Shown here: positions 6,662-15,141 of the stretch, one piece after another
Layout: the number at the start of each line of letters is the position of its first letter
Position numbering within the stretch: position 1 is the stretch's first letter
Assembly: GCF_937863175.1 (NCBI RefSeq)
Contig: NZ_CALMCQ010000205.1
Location: 1-32,655 of the forward strand
Direction of reading: 5' to 3'
DNA from: an uncultured Meiothermus sp.
GTDB lineage: Bacteria; Deinococcota; Deinococci; Deinococcales; Thermaceae
DNA: 32,655 nt
The notes under the pieces: model-generated
Databases searched by the model: none
Told to the model about the DNA's origin: nothing
The model's input: the letters and a program-made list of their open reading frames with translations, nothing else
Position numbers and translations under genes: made by a program

Positions 6662-9247
6662 CTACTTCTGCACCGTGATGGTGGCTCCGGTAATGGGCAG
6701 ACCGCTTACGGTGGGGCTCCCTTGTGCGCTCAGCGCGGTCAGGTTGATCTGGTAGGTATGGTTGACCGGGGTGGTGTTCTGATCAGTGCCACCGCAGGCC
6801 GCCAGGGTCAGGGCCAGGCCCAGCGCCAGGAAACCCGTCCGCAGGGAGCGCATCCGCCACGCACCCAGGAGCATCAAGGGCAGCAAGGTAAGCAGCAGGG
6901 GCGTGGGCAGGGCCGGGAGGCTCTGGGCCTTCAGCACCGCCGGACGAACCGCCAGCGAGCTGGCAATATCGGCAGCTACCATGAACTGGCTATTGCCCGG
7001 ACTGAGGGCCAGCGCGGTGGACAGGGTGAGGGTGAGGGTGCCGTTGTCGGCACTGAAGGCTCCAGTGGCGATGGGCGTTTCGCCGCTGTCAATCTGGCCG
7101 TTGGCGTTGGTGTCGCGGATCAGCTTGATGGCCGTGAGGTCGAGGTTGTCGTTGCCGCTGCCACTGGCTTGCAGGGTGATGCTCTGCAACTGGGTGGCCT
7201 GCGAGGGGTTGAGGGCAAAGGCCAGCATCGAGACATTGCTCTGGCCCTTGCTGCGGGTGGCATCGGTGGGCGCGTTGGCCGGTCTGGCTACGGCGATGGT
7301 GAGGCTCGCCGCCGGTGCGGTATTGAAGGTAGCTGTAACCGATCTGGCTGCGTCCATCGTGACCGAGCAGGTTCCGGTGCCGCTACAGGCCCCGCCCCAG
7401 CCAGCGAAGGTCGAGCCTGCATCGGCAACCGGGCTCAGGATTACACTGGCTCCCGAGCTGAAGGTGGCGTTGCAGGTCGCACCGCAGTTGATACCCGCAG
7501 GGCTGCTGCTCACGGTACCGCCGCCGGTACCGCCTTTGTTCACCGTGAGCGCGAAGCTGGCCGCAGGGGCCTGGGTGTAGTTCACGCTGGCGGTGGCGCT
7601 GGCGGTGGTCACGGTAACGTTCTGACTGGCCGGGTTGGGATTGTAGGTGGTGCCGCTCACCAGCACACTGGGGGCGGTGACGGTGTAGCTGCCGGTCACC
7701 ACATCGGAGAGCGACTGGCCGGTTCCGCTGAGGATGGTGCGCTGCTGGTTGAAGCCATCCGGGCCGGTGATGGTGAGGGTGGCGCTGTTGCCACTGGGCA
7801 GGCCCGACACTTGCAGGTTGAGGGTACCGAAGCTCTGGGCCGTGTTGAAGGCGGCGGTCGCGGTTTGGGCCGAATTCATCGTCACCGTACAAGTACCCGT
7901 ACCCGTGCAGGCCCCGCTCCAACCGGCGAAGGTAGAGCCGCTGGCGGCGGCTGCACTGAGGGTAACGGTCGTACCTGCACTGAAGGCCGCAGAGCAGGAA
8001 GTGCCGCAGTTGATGCCAGTGGGGTTGCTGGTGACGGTGCCGCTACCGCTCCCGGTTTTGTTTACAGTGAGGTTGAAAGTAGAGACGGGTGCGGTGTTGA
8101 AGGTCGCGGTGACGCTCTGGGCCACGTTCATCGTCACAGTGCAAGTACCGGTACCGCTACAGCCGCCTCCGCTCCACCCAGCAAACACCGATCCCGACGC
8201 GGGTGCGGCGGTCAGCGTTACCGTGGCGCCCTGGGTAAAGCTGGCCGAACAGGTAGCCCCGCAGTTGATACCGGAGGGACTGCTGGTCACGGTTCCCGAG
8301 CCCGTACCGTTTCTGCTGACCGTGAGGGTAAAGGTGGGGGCTGCCGCGGTGTTGAAGCTCTGGGTAGGGCTGTTGAAAGTGCCCGCATCGGTGACAAAAC
8401 GGTAGCGCCAGAAATAGGTGGTGCTGGGGCTGAGGCCGGTGAGGCTGGTGCTGACGCTGGGAAAGTTAAGGGAGGTGTTGGGCACGGTGGCCGGAGGAGT
8501 GGTTAAACCAAAGGAAGTGGTGGTTCCATAATCCACATAAAGCTGGCCACCCTTGAAATAGCTATAAAGATTCACCCCCAGCGTTGCTGTGGTTGCGCCA
8601 ATCCCACTGCTTTGCAGGTTCTGGAAGCTGGCCTGATAGTAAACGGTCACCGGCACAAACGGTGCAACATTGCTCCAGGCTGTCTGGGCCACCGCAGTCA
8701 AGCGGTGACTGGTCGGGCCGGCCAGCCCCAGCAGTTGTCTGTTGTAACGAACCGGCACACGAATATCCACCTGCCAGCCGGGCGCAATCACCGCATAGCC
8801 AAAAAACAAACCCCCACTGGCTCCGGTAGAGGGCGTTTGCGAGCAACCTCCCTGGAAACCAGGGGGGTTGTCGGTAAACTCGATCACCTGGGTGGGGGTC
8901 GTAAACTTGATGGCGTAGCAGCGCACCCGGTTGGTAGTATCAATCGCCAGGGTAGCCCCATCCGGCAGAAAGAAGTCGAAGCCGATGGTGTCGTTGGTAC
9001 ACGGACTAATGTTGGAGCCCACCGCCCGTACATAGCCCACATCGCCCGTCTTGGGGTAGGACGTACTTGGATCGGTAAAAAAGCCGACTTTGTTCTGTGA
9101 GGCAATAGCACTAATGTTGGTTATGGGGCAAATTTGCCATACTGCCACATCGCTTCCATCCAGGTAGGCAGGGGCTGCAAGCGCAACCGTGCTCATGAAG
9201 CCCAACACCCACAAAACACCAAAAGCCAGCCTTCGCATCCCTTGCAC
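6662..9247 (-). CDS. Large exported protein with three InlB-type repeats and an unusual C-terminal membrane tail
   Basis: An 861-residue protein started by GTG at 9247, chosen because AAGGAGGGAG ends three bases upstream; an ATG at 9238 is possible but badly spaced. Order: signal peptide (1-25); a unique domain with Cys40, 83, 110 and 135; an Fn3-like domain (about 205-298); InlB-type 'divergent repeat' domains at about 305-385, 390-468 and 564-645, each with FAGW(S/G)G and four cysteines (INCGxxC...CxGTGTC); a PEGA-like beta domain between the second and third repeats (474-557); a beta domain with an Asp/Asn-rich turn (RDTNANGQIDSGE, about 711-723). Then comes a sorting-signal-like segment (PALPTPLLLTLLPLMLLGAW, Arg), a second hydrophobic stretch ending LTLAACGG (Cys818), and a 40-residue beta tail. 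First gene of the operon. A surface display role is inferred. Confidence 0.8.
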   Translation of the reverse strand: MQGMRRLAFGVLWVLGFMSTVALAAPAYLDGSDVAVWQICPITNISAIASQNKVGFFTDPSTSYPKTGDVGYVRAVGSNISPCTNDTIGFDFFLPDGATLAIDTTNRVRCYAIKFTTPTQVIEFTDNPPGFQGGCSQTPSTGASGGLFFGYAVIAPGWQVDIRVPVRYNRQLLGLAGPTSHRLTAVAQTAWSNVAPFVPVTVYYQASFQNLQSSGIGATTATLGVNLYSYFKGGQLYVDYGTTTSFGLTTPPATVPNTSLNFPSVSTSLTGLSPSTTYFWRYRFVTDAGTFNSPTQSFNTAAAPTFTLTVSRNGTGSGTVTSSPSGINCGATCSASFTQGATVTLTAAPASGSVFAGWSGGGCSGTGTCTVTMNVAQSVTATFNTAPVSTFNLTVNKTGSGSGTVTSNPTGINCGTSCSAAFSAGTTVTLSAAAASGSTFAGWSGACTGTGTCTVTMNSAQTATAAFNTAQSFGTLNLQVSGLPSGNSATLTITGPDGFNQQRTILSGTGQSLSDVVTGSYTVTAPSVLVSGTTYNPNPASQNVTVTTASATASVNYTQAPAASFALTVNKGGTGGGTVSSSPAGINCGATCNATFSSGASVILSPVADAGSTFAGWGGACSGTGTCSVTMDAARSVTATFNTAPAASLTIAVARPANAPTDATRSKGQSNVSMLAFALNPSQATQLQSITLQASGSGNDNLDLTAIKLIRDTNANGQIDSGETPIATGAFSADNGTLTLTLSTALALSPGNSQFMVAADIASSLAVRPAVLKAQSLPALPTPLLLTLLPLMLLGAWRMRSLRTGFLALGLALTLAACGGTDQNTTPVNHTYQINLTALSAQGSPTVSGLPITGATITVQK

Positions 9248-9249
9248 GA

Positions 9250-9259
9250 CTCCCTCCTT
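9250..9259 (-). promoter_or_regulatory. Strong ribosome site deciding a GTG start
   Basis: The minus strand reads AAGGAGGGAG here, the best Shine-Dalgarno match in the block, at correct spacing from the GTG at 9247 and too far from the ATG at 9238. It lies in the 75-base gap after the regulator gene. The same gap holds an AT-rich stretch (about 9263-9278) that could hold a promoter, though no clear -35/-10 pair stands out. Confidence 0.6.
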
Positions 9260-9322
9260 GCTATACCTTCCGATATACGCGGACAGGGTAGGGCAAGCAG
9301 GATGACTGGAGAATGACTGAGG

Positions 9323-12300
9323 CTAGGGAGGGGTTATACCAGCGGTGCGGGCTGCTTCCAGAATTGCTTTGCTAACGGGGTTGTGGCTCAAAAAAGAGTT
9401 TTTGTGTTGCGGGGGAACATGCCGGTTCGCGATATCCAATAGATAGCCAAGCACCTGCTGGAGTTGGGTCATATCGGCTTTGTGGCTGGCCGCCTGGGCC
9501 TGGTAGTGCACCCACAGCACCTCGAGCCTCGTACAACCAGTGGGCCAGTACGCGGCCATCCGCTCGATGGCAGCCTGGCTGTGGCGCAGGGCATCACTGA
9601 GGTTGCGACTTCTTTTGCCTGGCTGGGCCAGCAAAGCGTTGGCCCAAAGGGTATGAGCGGCTATCTCGAGGGCGGGCCAGTGGTTTTCCTGGGCCAGCGC
9701 AAGGGCTTCCCGGATGCTCTGCAAACCCTGCCCCGGGGAACTCAGGCGGGATTTGGCCAGCAGGAAACGGCCATAGGCCAGCCCACGATAACCGGCAAAT
9801 AGTTCCTCGAGCTGCTCTATCCAGGGGCCTGCCTCCTCCCCGCGCTGGTGGGCCAGCAAGAGCCCCAGAATCCGGTAGGTCGCCGCATCGCGTCGGGGCA
9901 GGTCGGGCTCGCTCAAGGCCCGGCCCAGCCAGTCCGAGGCAGTGGCCCACTCCCCCCAGATCCAGTGCAAACAAGCCATCTGGTACTCACTAAAAGCCCG
10001 CGTCCAGCCCCACTCTTCGGGCACAATTTCGAGGGCCCGCTCCAGGGCTTGCTGGGCTTCGGCGTAGCGCTCCAGGTCGTAGTAGCGCAGGGCCAGGTTG
10101 TTAAGGTGGTGCACCTCGCGGCCCACCACCCCCTGCATGCCCTCGAGCAAACACTGGGCCTGGAGCTGGGCTTCCAGCGCAGCCTCGGCATGGCCCAGCG
10201 CCGCCAGACAGACCGCGCGGTTGTGGTGAAAACCTATCTGCACGATGCGGTTGGCAGAACGCCCCAGGATGGGCTCGGCCTGCTGGTAGTAGGCAAGGGC
10301 CTCGCGGTGGCGCTCGAGCTGGTCGTAGGCAATACCCAGGCGCGATGTGCAGATTGCAGCCTGCAGCTCGTCACCGCGTTGCCGATGAAGCTCTATGAGC
10401 TGCTCCAGGGCCTTGATGAGGTCGTGGGTTTTGCGCTGTACAAAAAGCGCCTGGGCCAGGGCGTCCAGCAGCCGCACGCGCAACTCGGGCCGGTCTTCAT
10501 CGCTTAGGCTTTGTAGCCCTTGCAGGGCCGCCTGCTCGGCCTCGGGCCCGTAGCCGTGTTCGCCCAGACGAATGGCCTCGCGCAGCCAGGCCCGGGCCTG
10601 CTGCTCGGGGGTACTGGCCAGAGCCCGCATCCGCTGAATTAGGGCTTCGTGGCGGGAGCCGGTATCAAAGCGGATCATAACCTCACTGAGGGCTTCGTGC
10701 AGGTCAAAGGCGGCCTGCGGGTCGCCCTGGCGATCCAGCTGCTCAATGGCCAGCTGGTAGAAACTGGCAGCCTCGGTGAGCCGGTAGGCGTCCTGGGCCC
10801 TCTGGGCGGCCTGGATTAGAAACGGAGTCGCCCGAGGGGGCTGGCCCTCGAGCCAGTGACCGGCGATGCGGGCCGGATCGGCCTGCCTGCTTTCCAGATA
10901 CAGTGCAATCTGCTGGTGGAGATAGGTCTTAATGCTGGCCGGAACACCGCTCAGGGTGGCCTCGTAGAGCAGGTCGTGGACAAAAGCATTGCCGCGCAAC
11001 AGTTGGGCCGCCTCGAGTTCGGCCCAGGGCTCGAGTAGCTCCAGTGGGGCAGCTTCGAGCACCCGGGCCGCCAGCTCGGGCGAAAAGTCCGGCCCGGCCA
11101 CGGCTGCGGTGCGAATCAGCCGCTGGGCGCTCAGGGAAAGACGTCCCAGGCGTTGCTGAATCAGGGTGAAGATTTTGCTCGAGACCGGCAGGCGTCCCGG
11201 CTTTTGCTGGTCGAGGCTGCCCGACTCCCACAGGCTGCGCAGGGTCTCGAGCAAGAAGAAAGGGTTGCCTCCGGTATGGCGGCCCAGAGCCTGGGCCAGG
11301 GTCTGGGTGCTATCCAGCGGTACCGGCAGCTCGAGGCTCTCCAGCAGGCCCTGAACGGCGGCAACGTCCAGTGGCTGCAGATCAATTCGCACAGCCAGTC
11401 CGCTCTGTACGGCCTGGCTCAACACCTCCTCCATCCCACTTGAAAGCTCGCCAGCACGAAACGACAGGATGGCCCGCACGGGTTCTGTACGCCCCCAGTA
11501 CTGGCTAAACACAAAATGCAGCACCTCGAGGCTGGCTGCATCTACAAATTGCAGGTCATCCAGGAAGACCTGCGCCATCCCCTGGGCAGCGGCCGCTCGT
11601 ACCAGTTCGGCATTGGCCTGGATAAATCGTAGCTTCTCGGCGCGGGACTGAATGGGGGCCTGGGCCGGGCCAAGTTCGGGAAGGATGCGGGCCAGCTCGT
11701 GCTTCACCCAGTCTGGCAAAGCCAGGCCAGAAAACCGTCCAAGTATCTGGCGGCAGGTGCGGCTCTGGGTGGCGTAGGGAATCCCCGCATCGCCAGGACG
11801 GCCTTCAAAGACCACATACTGGCCCCGGCTTCCCAAAAAATCCTGCGCCAGTCGGCTTTTACCCACACCTGGTTGGCCAGTCACCAGGATCGCCTGTCCC
11901 TGAACCCAGGCAGATTCCATTGCGGCCCATTCGGCCTCACGTCCCATAAGCCGGGGTGGGCGCAACACCGAGAGAGGAATTTCTGCCCGCACTTCGGGAT
12001 CGCTGGGTACAAGTTGTGCTCCCTGCTCGATCAGACCGAGCAGTCCCAGAGTTTCGGGCAGCGGGCGCACCGCCATCTCCCGTTCGAGCACGGTCTCACA
12101 ACGCTGGTAGGCCGCTATCGCCGCGCTCCGGTCGCCCAGCAGATACCATAGCCGCATCACCCGGCGGTGCGCTACCTCCGAAAGCAGGTCGTGCTCCAAC
12201 AGACGTTCGGCGTAGACCAGGGCCTCGCGGTACTGCCCGGCCTGCTCGAGGCCATCGGCCAGGGCCAGGAGCGAGTCGCGCCGCAGGTCGGCCAGACGCT

Positions 12301-12760
12301 CGCGCCGAATCAGCAGCCAGTCGTCGAAGTCGGGGCAGTCATCATAGTCGCAGCCCTCGAGCAGGCGCAGTTCGTGCTGCACCACCTCGGCGTGGCGGCC
12401 CGCAAAGTGGGCTACCTCGAGATCCGCCACATCCACATCCAGACCCTGTAGCTCCAGCACATCCCCGCCCAGCACCAGCTCAGCCCCCACCGCCTGCCGC
12501 AGCCGCCGCAGAGCCTGGGACAGGTTGTTGCGGGCAGTGGTCTCGGAGGATTCGGGCCACAGCCGACCCGCCAGTCTGGAACGGGTGGTAGGGCCTTCCA
12601 GGGTTAGATAGGCCAGCACCCCCGCAATTTTGCGCTCGAGTGGGCGCAGCTGGCGGGTCTGGATATGCAAGGCCGGAACGCCCAACAGTTCGAGTCGGCC
12701 TCGAGCGGGAGCGGCCTCGAGTTTTTCCACTGCCTTCGCAGTGCGATTGCGTTCCGGCAC
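9323..12760 (-). CDS. BTAD/AAA/TPR transcriptional regulator (SARP/LAL-like)
   Basis: A 1145-residue cytoplasmic regulator. Residues about 20-110 form a winged-helix DNA-binding domain (RKIAGVLAYLTLEGPTTRSR, then LWPESSETTARNNLSQALRR), followed by the bacterial transcriptional activator domain (about 115-245; LADGLEQAGQYREALVYAER, YQRCETVLEREMAVRPLPET). A P-loop NTPase follows (MGREAEW at 272-278, Walker A GQPGVGKS at 295-302, Walker B-like VFLDDLQFVD near 405). The C-terminal half is many TPR-like helix pairs (for example YYDLERYAEAQQALERALEI). There is no C-terminal LuxR helix-turn-helix; DNA binding is at the N-terminus. Such proteins are ligand- or partner-sensing activators. The GTG start is forced by an in-frame TGA directly upstream. 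It precedes the exported-protein operon on the same strand and is the obvious candidate to control it. Confidence 0.9.
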   Translation of the reverse strand: MPERNRTAKAVEKLEAAPARGRLELLGVPALHIQTRQLRPLERKIAGVLAYLTLEGPTTRSRLAGRLWPESSETTARNNLSQALRRLRQAVGAELVLGGDVLELQGLDVDVADLEVAHFAGRHAEVVQHELRLLEGCDYDDCPDFDDWLLIRRERLADLRRDSLLALADGLEQAGQYREALVYAERLLEHDLLSEVAHRRVMRLWYLLGDRSAAIAAYQRCETVLEREMAVRPLPETLGLLGLIEQGAQLVPSDPEVRAEIPLSVLRPPRLMGREAEWAAMESAWVQGQAILVTGQPGVGKSRLAQDFLGSRGQYVVFEGRPGDAGIPYATQSRTCRQILGRFSGLALPDWVKHELARILPELGPAQAPIQSRAEKLRFIQANAELVRAAAAQGMAQVFLDDLQFVDAASLEVLHFVFSQYWGRTEPVRAILSFRAGELSSGMEEVLSQAVQSGLAVRIDLQPLDVAAVQGLLESLELPVPLDSTQTLAQALGRHTGGNPFFLLETLRSLWESGSLDQQKPGRLPVSSKIFTLIQQRLGRLSLSAQRLIRTAAVAGPDFSPELAARVLEAAPLELLEPWAELEAAQLLRGNAFVHDLLYEATLSGVPASIKTYLHQQIALYLESRQADPARIAGHWLEGQPPRATPFLIQAAQRAQDAYRLTEAASFYQLAIEQLDRQGDPQAAFDLHEALSEVMIRFDTGSRHEALIQRMRALASTPEQQARAWLREAIRLGEHGYGPEAEQAALQGLQSLSDEDRPELRVRLLDALAQALFVQRKTHDLIKALEQLIELHRQRGDELQAAICTSRLGIAYDQLERHREALAYYQQAEPILGRSANRIVQIGFHHNRAVCLAALGHAEAALEAQLQAQCLLEGMQGVVGREVHHLNNLALRYYDLERYAEAQQALERALEIVPEEWGWTRAFSEYQMACLHWIWGEWATASDWLGRALSEPDLPRRDAATYRILGLLLAHQRGEEAGPWIEQLEELFAGYRGLAYGRFLLAKSRLSSPGQGLQSIREALALAQENHWPALEIAAHTLWANALLAQPGKRSRNLSDALRHSQAAIERMAAYWPTGCTRLEVLWVHYQAQAASHKADMTQLQQVLGYLLDIANRHVPPQHKNSFLSHNPVSKAILEAARTAGITPP

Positions 12761-12766
12761 TCATCC

Positions 12767-12772
12767 ATTGTA
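12767..12772 (-). promoter_or_regulatory. -10 box of a probably leaderless promoter for the regulator gene
   Basis: The minus strand reads TACAAT here, ending six bases before the GTG at 12760. There is no convincing Shine-Dalgarno sequence in between, so transcription probably begins at or next to the start codon. No clear -35 box is seen. Confidence 0.4.
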
Positions 12773-13251
12773 GAAAACCCAAGTCAGGCTTAGTGTTTGT
12801 TTCGCACAAGGCTATCCAGCGCCTCGGTTTGACCGGAGCATTCCGGCACAGCCGGTCGCCGGGGATCCGCTACCCTTTGTAAGTATCTTCATGTCAGGGA
12901 GGTTGAGGTAGCTGGTGCACCCATTCACGGAACCCAGGCGCGACCATGGAGGTTTCCGAGCAACCCAGAATGCAATCCATCCGAAAACACCCTGTGCCGA
13001 AACAGCCCGCATCTGAAGCTACGCACAGGTCTACTGCCTTAGGTTTGCCAGCACGCTTCCGCACCCGGGATGACCACCGCATTACCGCTGTGTTTAAGGG
13101 TGCGTGAGCTGGCTCTTATCACTAAGTGGAACTGGACTCTCGAGCACTTCCAGAATTACCTAAGGGTCATTCTGAGGCCGTCAGACCGAAGAAACGGGTG
13201 CACTTACGTCCACGGCCTTCAGAGCAGTACAGCGCATCAGACCCTTCAGCG
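12773..13251. other. Intergenic stretch of about 480 bases with no supported gene
   Basis: This lies between the stop of the acyl-CoA dehydrogenase gene and the start of the regulator gene. Its base composition is less GC-biased than the flanking genes. The best plus-strand frame (12946-13107, 53 residues beginning MEVSEQPRMQSIRKHPVPKQ) and overlapping minus-strand frames have no recognisable product or ribosome site. I see no tRNA, SRP, tmRNA or 6S signature. It may be a decayed gene or mobile-element remnant; nothing in it decides this. Confidence 0.5.
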
Positions 13252-14997
13252 TTAGGCTCTGGGCTGCGGATAGCCGTCCGCTTCCAGCACCACTGCCGCG
13301 ATCCGGCGGCGCACCTCCACCAGATCGGCGGGGTCGTGCCTGGTCAGACGGCGGGCCGCAGAGGCCATCACCCGCATTTCGTCGCCCTCGGCCAGGCGCG
13401 GCAGAATCGAAAGCGCGGCGGCCTGGGCGCGGTCCAGGGTCTGGTACTGGTAGAGCATGGCCATGTCTGCGTAGGGGCCCCCGCCCAGCTTGCGAGCACG
13501 CAGCAAGGCACTCTCGGCAGCAAAGATGTCGGTCAGGATGTCAGCAGCCACGGCCATGACTTCCTGCTCCTCTTCGATCTTTTTGCCGTATTTGAGCGCA
13601 GCCAGGCCCAGCACTGCCAGGGCCAGCTTTTTGAGGTTCTCGAGCTGGCTCAACTCCTTGTCTTCTGGCTCGTCAAAGGAGGGCTCGAGCAGTTCTTTTT
13701 GCAGCTTCATGGCGGCATCAAAGAGGGGCAACTCGCCCTTCATCGCCCGGCGCAGCAACATACCGGGAATCAGCAGTCGGTTGATCTCGTTGGTGCCCTC
13801 GAAGATACGGTTGATGCGGCTGTCGCGATAGGCTTGCTCGATGGCGTACTCGCCAGAGTAGCCGTAGCCACCATGAATCTGTACGCCTTCGTCTACGGCA
13901 TAGTCGAGGATTTCCGAGCCCAGCACCTTGATGATGCTGGCCTCGATAGCGTACTCCTCGATGCCCGCCAGCACCGCTTCGGCAGCGTTGGCCTTATCCA
14001 GGCTGCTCAGAGCCTCGTCAATCATGCCCATGGTGCGATACACCGCGCTCTCGCCCACAAAGATGCGGGAGGCCATCTCGGCGAGTTTTTGCTGGATCAG
14101 GCCGAAGCTGGCGATGGGTTGACCAAAAGCGACACGCTCCCTGGCATATTTGGCGGAGAGCCCCAGGGCCAGCTTGGCCCCACCAATGGCCCCCGCGCCC
14201 AGCTTGTAGCGCCCTACATTCAGCACGTTAAAGGCGATCTTGTGCCCCTTGCCCAGCTCACCCAGCACATTCTCGACCGGCACTTTCACATCTTCCAGAA
14301 AGACCTGGCGGGTGCTGGAAGCCTTGATGCCCATTTTTTTCTCTTCGCCACCCAGGCGCAGGCCGGGGGTGTCGTGCTCGATCAGGAAAGCGGTAAGGCC
14401 CTCGGAGGTTTTGGCGAAAACCGTGAAAAGGTGGGCGAACCCGGCGTTGGAGATCCACATCTTGGTGCCGTTCAGAATGTAGTGGGTGCCATCGGCACTG
14501 AGTTCGGCGCGGGTCTTGGCGCCCATGGCGTCGGAACCGGACTGGGGTTCGGTCAGGCAGTAAGCCGCAATGAGTTCGCCCGAAACCAGTTTGGCCAGGT
14601 AGTTGTCCTTCTGGGCTTTGGTACCCCAGTAGACCAGCGGCAGCAGGCCGATGCTGGTCTGGACACCGTAAGAAACGCTAAAACCCCCAGTGGGAGAGAG
14701 TCCTTCGGCAATCACGGTGCTGACCGTCTTGGGCAGGTCGAGGCCGCCGTATTCTTCGCTCACCTCCACCCCTAGCAGACCGAGCTCACCGGCCTTCTTG
14801 AGCAGCGGGACATTGTGCTCGAGTTCGCCGTGTTCCATGGCCTGAGCCACCGGCCGATACTCCTTCTCGACAAACTGCCGCACGGTTTCCTGGATCATGC
14901 GGGTGGTCTCGTCGAAGTCTTCTGGGGTAAAAGGCGTCGTGGTTTGTTCCAGTAGCCAGCCACCGCCCTTGGCCGAAAGTTTTTTATCTGCAACCAT
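13252..14997 (-). CDS. fadE: Acyl-CoA dehydrogenase (FadE type)
   Basis: A 581-residue FAD-dependent acyl-CoA dehydrogenase, the first oxidation step of beta-oxidation, making trans-2-enoyl-CoA and passing electrons to ETF. The N-terminal helical domain begins near residue 20 (TPFTPEDFDETTRMIQETVR). The middle domain has AAYCLTEPQSGSDAMGAKTR and GTKMWISNAGFAHLFTVFAK, the classic flavin and substrate signatures. The C-terminal domain carries the catalytic glutamate in IFEGTNEINR (Glu400) and the IHGGYGYSGEYAIEQAYRDS signature. A C-terminal extension of about 160 residues matches the long FadE class of Bacillus (about 590 residues). The start has GGAGGTC six bases upstream. Its promoter and overlapping operator are at 15032-15078. 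It is the last gene of the split fadN-fadA-fadE set. Confidence 0.93.
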   Translation of the reverse strand: MVADKKLSAKGGGWLLEQTTTPFTPEDFDETTRMIQETVRQFVEKEYRPVAQAMEHGELEHNVPLLKKAGELGLLGVEVSEEYGGLDLPKTVSTVIAEGLSPTGGFSVSYGVQTSIGLLPLVYWGTKAQKDNYLAKLVSGELIAAYCLTEPQSGSDAMGAKTRAELSADGTHYILNGTKMWISNAGFAHLFTVFAKTSEGLTAFLIEHDTPGLRLGGEEKKMGIKASSTRQVFLEDVKVPVENVLGELGKGHKIAFNVLNVGRYKLGAGAIGGAKLALGLSAKYARERVAFGQPIASFGLIQQKLAEMASRIFVGESAVYRTMGMIDEALSSLDKANAAEAVLAGIEEYAIEASIIKVLGSEILDYAVDEGVQIHGGYGYSGEYAIEQAYRDSRINRIFEGTNEINRLLIPGMLLRRAMKGELPLFDAAMKLQKELLEPSFDEPEDKELSQLENLKKLALAVLGLAALKYGKKIEEEQEVMAVAADILTDIFAAESALLRARKLGGGPYADMAMLYQYQTLDRAQAAALSILPRLAEGDEMRVMASAARRLTRHDPADLVEVRRRIAAVVLEADGYPQPRA

Positions 14998-15031
14998 AAA
15001 TGACCTCCGTGCTTGAAGTTAGACCTGCTAC

Positions 15032-15054
15032 AAACTTATACCCGGTCTAAGTTT
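15032..15054. promoter_or_regulatory. Operator dyad in front of fadE (copy 1 of 3)
   Basis: The 23-base element is a near-perfect palindrome around the core ACCcGGT, with arms AAACTTATACC and GGTCTAAGTTT. The same element, at the same register, precedes the thiolase gene (17012) and the fadN gene (20527). It overlaps the -10 box (15050-15055), so a bound repressor would block RNA polymerase. A TetR-family FadR is the likely binder because that family controls fatty-acid degradation in Thermus; no fadR gene lies in the window. Confidence 0.75.
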
Positions 15055-15078
15055 AGCCAGAATTTACTCCGTAGTCAA
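15050..15078 (-). promoter_or_regulatory. fadE promoter
   Basis: On the minus strand, -35 TTGACT (15073-15078) and -10 TAAACT (15050-15055) are separated by exactly 17 bases. The -10 box lies inside the operator dyad. Confidence 0.7.
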
Positions 15079-15141
15079 TCGGCCAGCCCCTGCTCCCAGA
15101 CTGGGTGGTAACATCTGCCAACTCAGAGCAGGAAACGGGTT

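Noticed and set aside
6722-8506. Plus-strand frame of 594 codons
   Set aside because: Gly/Arg-rich shadow of the repetitive InlB-repeat gene.
13126-14775. Plus-strand frame of 549 codons
   Set aside because: Antisense of fadE, whose active-site motifs are intact on the minus strand.
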